DNA of 64,000 nt from NCBI GenBank assembly GCA_003574785.1, contig QORU01000016.1, forward strand, positions 124,001-188,000. The letters are read 5' to 3'. The position numbers were made by a program, and so were the translations under genes. The notes beneath the pieces are model-generated. The model saw only the letters and a program-made list of their open reading frames with translations, had not been told where the DNA came from and ran no database searches. This document shows positions 60,292-64,000 of the stretch, piece after piece (within the stretch, counting starts at the first letter, position 1; the number at the start of each line of letters is the position of its first letter). Source of the stretch: Taklimakanibacter deserti (GTDB lineage Bacteria; Pseudomonadota; Alphaproteobacteria; Rhizobiales; Aestuariivirgaceae).

Positions 60292-61353
60292 TTACCCGCC
60301 TGAAGAATCCGACTTGACCTTCTTCTCCGGCACCGGCGGCGGCTTCGGCTTGCCCTCGAGCGGATTGTTGGCGCTGAGCGGCGCCGGACCGCTGCTGCTG
60401 TCGGTGGACTTTGCCGCAGGCTTGCTGTCGAGGGGATTGTCGGCGCTGAGCGGTGCCGGACCGCTGCTGCTGTCGGTGGACTTTGCCGCAGGCTTGCTGT
60501 CGAGCGGATTGTCGGCGCTGAGCGGTGCCGGACCGCTGCTGCCGTCGGGGGCGGCCTTGATCGCGGGCGGCAAGGTCACGGCCGGCTTGTCGGGCGCCGC
60601 CGCTGTCGGCTGGACCGACGGATTGGCTTCCGTCTTGATGACCAGCGGCTCGATCCGCTTGGCGCTCTTCTCCGCCGCGTCGTTGCCTTTCTTGGCTGCC
60701 TCGCGATAGAGGAACAGCGCCTTCGCCATGTCCTGCTCGGTGCCCCAGCCTTTTTCATAGAGGCCGCCGAGATTGTTCATGCCCCAGTCATAGCCCTGAT
60801 TGGCCGAGCGCTGGAAAAGCTCGAAGGCCTTGGCGTAATCCTCTTCGACGCCCTTGCCGGAAAGATACATCAGGCCGAGATTGTTCTCGGCCATGGCGAG
60901 CTTGGTATCGGCGGCCTTGCGGTACCATTCAACGGCATCCTTGTCGCTTTGCGCGACGCCGAGGCCGTGCTGGTAGCAATAGCCGAGCCAGTTTTGCGCT
61001 TCGGCATGGCCCTGCTTGGCGGCCGCCTCGTAGAGCTTGGCCGCGCGCTCCGGATTCTTCTTGAGCCCGGGTGCCCCTTCATGGAACAGCGTCGCCAGCT
61101 TGAACTGGGCATCGGCATTGCCCTGGTCGGCGGCTTTGCCATACCATTTCGACGCTTCCGCCTTGTTGACCTTGACGTCCTTGCCAGCGGCCAGAGCTTC
61201 GGCGACGGCGAACTGCGCCTCCTCATCGCCCGCTTTGGCGAGCGCCAACTTCTTCTTGAACGGCAAGGTGTCGAGCGTCTGGGCGGCGGCGCTCAAAGAC
61301 GTCAGGGCGACAATGCTCATGCCCGCCAGAGCAAGACCCAACCTGCGCATCAT
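60292..61353 (-). CDS. Sel1-repeat protein with tandem C-terminal tail repeats
   Basis: A 353-residue exported protein. A signal peptide (residues 1-25) precedes about six Sel1/TPR-like helical repeats (for example AAKLYEAAAKQGHAEAQNWLG and NNLGLMYLSGKGVEED). These make protein-protein scaffolds. A low-complexity tail (about residues 250-353) holds three near-identical 24-residue units beginning SSGPAPLSA. I chose the ATG at 61353 because GGGAG lies 7 bases before it. Function unknown. Confidence 0.85.
   Translation of the reverse strand: MMRRLGLALAGMSIVALTSLSAAAQTLDTLPFKKKLALAKAGDEEAQFAVAEALAAGKDVKVNKAEASKWYGKAADQGNADAQFKLATLFHEGAPGLKKNPERAAKLYEAAAKQGHAEAQNWLGYCYQHGLGVAQSDKDAVEWYRKAADTKLAMAENNLGLMYLSGKGVEEDYAKAFELFQRSANQGYDWGMNNLGGLYEKGWGTEQDMAKALFLYREAAKKGNDAAEKSAKRIEPLVIKTEANPSVQPTAAAPDKPAVTLPPAIKAAPDGSSGPAPLSADNPLDSKPAAKSTDSSSGPAPLSADNPLDSKPAAKSTDSSSGPAPLSANNPLEGKPKPPPVPEKKVKSDSSGG
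60371..60565 (-). repeat. 72-bp tandem repeats (nearly three copies)
   Basis: Units with the common start GCGCTGAGCGG occur at 60371, 60443 and 60515, exactly 72 bases apart. The two outer junctions differ by only a few bases. They encode SSGPAPLSADNPLDSKPAAK units in the tail of the Sel1 protein. The near identity implies recent expansion. Confidence 0.85.
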
Positions 61354-61484
61354 ATGCAAACTCCCGGTCTCATCATCGATCGGTGACCGAGTCTGGCCAC
61401 AAAATGTGTCAGCACTCTGGCCACCCTACGCCCCTGTCGGGGCTTCGGGTGGCAGACCACCTTTCTCAGTGGACGCAGGGAGAC

Positions 61485-61904
61485 TCAGTTCAATTTCTTG
61501 AAGGTGTTCGTCTTGCAGAAGATGCCGGCGACGCAGCCTTTCAGCTTCATGGTGCTGCCCGAGAGCGTCATGGTGGCGCTGTAGGTGCGCCCGTCATCGG
61601 CATTGTAGATATTGCCGGCCCAGGTGTTGTCGCCGGTCGGCTTCATGTCGCTCAACACCGCGAGGCCCATCAACGGGCGCTTACGCAGGGCCGGGTTCTT
61701 GTTGTATTTGTCGATCTTCGCCGAGCCGTCGGCATAGGTCGGCTCCTTGAGTCCGACGATATTGGCGCAGACCTCGCCGCCGCACTGGCGGACTTTCACG
61801 GTCACTTTGCCATTGTCCAGACGCCATGTCCCCGACGGATCAGCCGCGAAGGCAAAGCCGGTTGTGGCCAGCAGGCCGAGAACGGCGAAGCTGATGGTTT
61901 TCAT
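61485..61904 (-). CDS. DUF2147 exported protein
   Basis: A 139-residue protein with a signal peptide (AVLGLLATTGFAFA, cleavage near residue 20). The family core is GTWRLDNGKVTVKVRQCGG, then GLAVLSDMKPTG and NIYNADDGRTYSATM, and a C-terminal LKGCVAGIFCKTNTF. Four Cys may form two disulfides. DUF2147 proteins are small periplasmic beta proteins of unknown function. About 270 bases separate it from tRNA-Ser. Confidence 0.9.
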   Translation of the reverse strand: MKTISFAVLGLLATTGFAFAADPSGTWRLDNGKVTVKVRQCGGEVCANIVGLKEPTYADGSAKIDKYNKNPALRKRPLMGLAVLSDMKPTGDNTWAGNIYNADDGRTYSATMTLSGSTMKLKGCVAGIFCKTNTFKKLN

Positions 61905-62177
61905 TATCGATCTCCAGTCGTTGTGCCGATTTAGGGGAACTATGTAGATCCCCTTGATTTATCACAAGTCCATGACCACCACTTTGGTTGACGGCATGGC
62001 AACATCGTGTCGACTTTGCGGCATGGACGGCTTATTGGCAAATGCCGTTAATTCCATTTTCTCCTTTAACTACAGAGGTTTCAGGATTGTTCCGCAGGCG
62101 GCGCATCAAACTGCTCGGGGAAGATGCATGGCCCTTGCGCCCTGCCCCAGCAGTGCTATGTCTCCGCGGCCTTCCCT
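61905..62177. other. intergenic stretch before tRNA-Ser
   Basis: It holds the DUF2147 promoter on the minus strand and the tRNA promoter on the plus strand. I find no other gene or strong hairpin. Confidence 0.4.
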
Positions 62178-62267
62178 GGAGGGGTGGCAGAGCGGTCGAT
62201 TGCGGCGGTCTTGAAAACCGTTGAGGGTTCACGCCCTCCGGGGGTTCGAATCCCTCCCCCTCCGCCA
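62178..62267 (+). tRNA. tRNA-Ser (anticodon UGA)
   Basis: The 90-base gene folds as a class II tRNA. The acceptor stem pairs GGAGGGG (62178-62184) with CCCCTCC (62257-62263), followed by discriminator G and encoded CCA (62265-62267). The anticodon loop is CTTGAAA with anticodon TGA. A long variable arm (GAGGG..CCCTC) and T-loop TTCGAAT are present. It reads UCA serine codons. Confidence 0.96.
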
Positions 62268-62322
62268 TTTCTGATGCTTAAATATGGCAGCCAAGGGAGC
62301 CCCGTAATCTGGAGGCAAAGGC

Positions 62323-62751
62323 TTGTCGTGGATGACGATTGAATGCCTCGCCAAAGCGGTGACGGTTTCTGTGGTTTGTGCTGGGTTGGTGGCTTGCTCA
62401 GCCTCCCATTCTGCCAAAATGGATGACGCTGAGACGTCTGTTCATGCGGCCTTGCTTCCGGCCGGCACTCTCACAGGCGTCCAAACCACGCAGGCCTTGT
62501 CGGATCGAAGTTTCACCTTCCTCCTGCAAGGCATCAAAGGTTCCGTCACTTTTCATGGCGATGGTACGCTGAGCTATCGGGCTGCTGTTGCGGGCGAAGG
62601 GACGGGCGTATGGCGGGCAAGCGATGGAGGCCTCTGCCAAACGCTCAACCCGACCCGCTTTCTGCCACGGGGAATGCGCACCGTTTGTTATGCCTTTGTA
62701 TCGACGGGCCAGGAATACAGATGGGGCAAAGCGCGCTATAGGCCCGTTTAA
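62323..62751 (+). CDS. small lipoprotein, function unknown
   Basis: A 142-residue protein. The start is probably TTG at 62323, because GGAGG lies 7 bases before it; an ATG three codons later would be 16 bases from that site. The signal ends in the lipobox LVAC with Cys at about residue 25. The rest has GSVTFHGDGTLSYRA, then GEGTGVWRASDGGLCQ and CYAFVSTGQEYRWG, which recalls DUF995-like proteins. It lies 55 bases after tRNA-Ser. Confidence 0.65.
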   Translation: MSWMTIECLAKAVTVSVVCAGLVACSASHSAKMDDAETSVHAALLPAGTLTGVQTTQALSDRSFTFLLQGIKGSVTFHGDGTLSYRAAVAGEGTGVWRASDGGLCQTLNPTRFLPRGMRTVCYAFVSTGQEYRWGKARYRPV

Positions 62752-62789
62752 GGCCTATCGGGGCGGGCCGGTAGGGGACGGATAACTCC

Positions 62790-63044
62790 ATGAGACAAGG
62801 AGACTGGAAGCTGGCGCTGGGGACCGCGGCCGTTGCTGCATTACTTTCCGGCTGCGCCAATTCTGAGAAGGCCGACTCTTCGGCGCCAGGCACTCACCAG
62901 ACAAGCCAAGCGCCTCCGGCGGCGCCGGCTCCACAAGTGGAAGAAAGCGGACAAATAGACCCGCTGGTGGCTGAAGAAGAGCGAAACTCATCGCCTTATA
63001 AGCCAGTCCTGAAGACGCCGACGTCACCGGCTCAATCACAATAG
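62790..63044 (+). CDS. small lipoprotein with disordered tail
   Basis: An 84-residue protein. A basic start (MRQGDWK) leads to a hydrophobic core and the lipobox LLSGC with Cys at residue 22. The remaining 60 residues are low complexity, rich in Ser, Pro, Ala and Glu, and have no visible fold. It may be a linker-type envelope lipoprotein. It starts 38 bases after the preceding gene and may be co-transcribed. No family is recognised. Confidence 0.6.
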   Translation: MRQGDWKLALGTAAVAALLSGCANSEKADSSAPGTHQTSQAPPAAPAPQVEESGQIDPLVAEEERNSSPYKPVLKTPTSPAQSQ

Positions 63045-63294
63045 ATCTCAATTTTGGCGGCGCGGCCCCTGTAAACGAACCTCTGCGCCGCGCAGTGGAA
63101 ATCAAATATGCCTATGAACGGAGAGCAATTTTCGTAATTCGACCGGGACACCGCGCTGAAGCGAATTGGCCACGGTGGAGATTTCGCGCGCCCATTTGCG
63201 GTCCCGCCGCGCTCGATGCCGGCGCGCCGCGGGGCATGTAGGAAGCCCTTCCCCTGTTGCTTCGCCCTGTGCTCAAGACGCGCGAGAGGCGTCC
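63045..63294. other. gene-free stretch upstream of the tyrA-like leader
   Basis: About 250 bases with no supported gene or tRNA on either strand. The following 190 bases hold a promoter, a short peptide and hairpins described separately. Confidence 0.4.
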
Positions 63295-63323
63295 TTGACA
63301 CGAACGGCACCGTTCGCTATCCG
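63295..63323 (+). promoter_or_regulatory. promoter with a palindromic operator filling the spacer
   Basis: TTGACA (63295-63300) and TATCCG (63318-63323) are 17 bases apart. The spacer starts with the 16-base palindrome CGAACGGCACCGTTCG (63301-63316), two perfect 7-base arms. That is a position from which a dimeric repressor or a MerR-type activator could act. Transcription would begin near 63330, which is the ATG of the short peptide. This is a pattern-based inference. Confidence 0.5.
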
Positions 63324-63329
63324 CACCTC

Positions 63330-63380
63330 ATGACCAAGAACCTCTTCATTGCCGGAATGTATTACGGGCCGCTCTATTAG
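63330..63380 (+). CDS. 16-residue Tyr-rich leader peptide candidate
   Basis: The frame ATG 63330 to TAG 63378-63380 encodes MTKNLFIAGMYYGPLY. Three of the last six residues are Tyr, with adjacent codons TAT TAC at 63360-63365, and Phe is also present. No Shine-Dalgarno lies upstream, but the predicted transcript start falls on the ATG, so it could be a leaderless message like the trpL leader of Sinorhizobium. It lies before a gene of tyrosine biosynthesis. It may be chance; the hairpins after it raise the odds. Confidence 0.4.
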   Translation: MTKNLFIAGMYYGPLY

Positions 63381-63476
63381 CGGCGGGGTGCTTTGTCGTC
63401 CTTCAACCGCTGCTTGGCCAGCGGTTGTGACCCGGTAGACGGTAGACAGCTCTGGCTCCGCAGCCTGTCAGCGGAG
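63368..63476 (+). promoter_or_regulatory. candidate attenuator hairpins before the tyrA-like gene
   Basis: Four blocks can pair in exclusive ways. GCCGCT (63368-63373) pairs with AGCGGC (63379-63384), across the peptide stop. AGCGG (63379-63383) can instead pair with CCGCT (63407-63411). CAACCGCTG (63404-63412) pairs perfectly with CAGCGGTTG (63419-63427). Last, CTCCGC (63456-63461) pairs with GCGGAG (63471-63476), which contains the GGAG ribosome site of the next gene; CCGCTG (63407-63412) could also pair with CAGCGG (63469-63474). No T-run follows any stem, so control would be at translation. Confidence 0.45.
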
Positions 63477-63484
63477 TTCTCGGA

Positions 63485-64000
63485 ATGCCTCCCTTCGAAG
63501 AAATACCTACCCTCCAAGATGTGTCGCATCGGCCTCGCCGTCTCCGGTCCCTTGGCCTCATCGGCTTCGGCGCTTTTGGACGTTTGGTCGCTCGCCACCT
63601 TTCGCCACACTTCACGCTCCATGTTTTCGATCCGGCCTTCGCCGGGAGCGCGGGACTAGCCGAGACGGCCGGGTGCCAGGTTGTGGTGATCGCCGTTCCC
63701 GTTGCAAGCATGTCGGAAACGCTGAGGGTCATCGCACCGCTCGTCAGACCTGGAGCACTGGTTCTCGACGTTGGATCAGTGAAGGTCGAACCTGCGCGAC
63801 TCATGCGAGAACTGCTTCCTCCTCATGTCGACATCGTCGCGACGCACCCGCTTTTCGGCCCGCAAAGCGCGCGCCATGGCCTGCGCGGCCTCAAGATCGC
63901 GCTTTGCCCTATAAGGGGGGACAGTCACAGGCGCGTTGCCGCTTTCCTTCAGATTGCACTCGGACTCAAAGTGATCGAAACGACGCCCGATGCGCATGAT
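63485..64000 (+). CDS. prephenate/arogenate dehydrogenase family protein (3' end outside window)
   Basis: The frame is open from ATG 63485 to the window edge (172 codons). GGAG lies 8 bases before the ATG. After about 22 residues comes an NAD(P)-binding fold: LGLIGFGAFGRLVARHL (G-x-G-x-x-G), VVVIAVPVASMSETL and LVLDVGSVKVEP. The motif ATHPLFGPQSA is the substrate-binding His-Pro region of TyrA-type enzymes and resembles the arogenate-specific type. It would convert prephenate or arogenate on the way to tyrosine. The C-terminal dimer domain lies outside the window. Confidence 0.85.
   Translation, partial: MPPFEEIPTLQDVSHRPRRLRSLGLIGFGAFGRLVARHLSPHFTLHVFDPAFAGSAGLAETAGCQVVVIAVPVASMSETLRVIAPLVRPGALVLDVGSVKVEPARLMRELLPPHVDIVATHPLFGPQSARHGLRGLKIALCPIRGDSHRRVAAFLQIALGLKVIETTPDAHD

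Noticed and set aside
62178..63044. An integrated element next to tRNA-Ser
   Set aside because: No integrase, no repeat of the tRNA 3' end in the following 1.7 kb; two small lipoprotein genes are not enough.
1..64000. CRISPR array, rRNA genes, complete insertion sequence or prophage
   Set aside because: I found no regularly spaced short repeats, no rRNA sequence and no transposase or phage genes.

Overview
The window looks like chromosomal DNA from an alphaproteobacterium of the Hyphomicrobiales (rhizobial) type. The evidence is high GC coding sequence, a divK-pleD pair beside a DUF3572 gene, an EipB (DUF1849) envelope protein, a DUF1489 protein, ClpS-ClpA, a PHA phasin, and Hsp20 genes with a ROSE-like leader. 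I cannot name the genus. Gene calls come from reading translated motifs; no homology search was run.

Layout. 1-3.3 kb: end of an MFS transporter, a 33-residue membrane peptide, rhodanese, GST, dodecin, DUF1489 and GNAT genes. 3.3-10.4 kb: a leftward signalling operon with a giant soluble histidine kinase of nine GAF units, a single-domain receiver and a receiver-nucleotide cyclase. 10.5-15.8 kb: panC, divergent from putA, which overlaps an amine oxidase gene. 16-18.3 kb: a secreted protein, a long inverted repeat, and a vWA/J-domain pair. 18.2-23.4 kb: a SPOR-bearing DD-carboxypeptidase, a phasin with an operator-rich promoter, and clpS-clpA. 23.5-25.7 kb: an accessory-looking stretch of small leftward genes (two zinc-ribbon-like proteins, Hsp20 and its partner, an AbrB-type protein). 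25.7-31.6 kb: a leftward gene train of D-glycerate dehydrogenase, RidA, GDPD, FemAB-like, HIT and a Tat-exported spermidine-dehydrogenase-like oxidase. 31.6-38 kb: eipB, an ECF sigma factor, dinB, GST, divK-pleD. 38-45.8 kb: two RibD-C/DHFR-like genes, hfq-hflX, mazG, a kinase, LysE, MOSC, deaminase, RidA, and a rearrangement scar joining two truncated genes. 46-49 kb: a tight operon of a 2OG-Fe(II) oxygenase, an unknown protein with a Pro/Gly tail, and two glycosyltransferase-like proteins. 49.2-52.5 kb: a glycine-rich membrane protein facing a large secreted protein of unknown function. 52.5-59.1 kb: a leftward operon dacC-tmk-holB-DUF4166-metG-tatD-MBL. 59.2-62 kb: rlpA, a Sel1 protein, DUF2147. 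62.2-64 kb: tRNA-Ser(UGA), two lipoproteins, and the start of a prephenate/arogenate dehydrogenase gene cut by the window edge.

The most notable signals are: (1) a leaderless-looking Tyr-rich peptide with mutually exclusive hairpins, the last covering the Shine-Dalgarno, in front of the tyrA-like gene; (2) the nine-GAF kinase wired to a cyclase response regulator; (3) the oxygenase/Pro-Gly-tail/glycosyltransferase operon; and (4) a ROSE-like RNA thermometer before hsp20. None has been tested, and the functional readings are inference.
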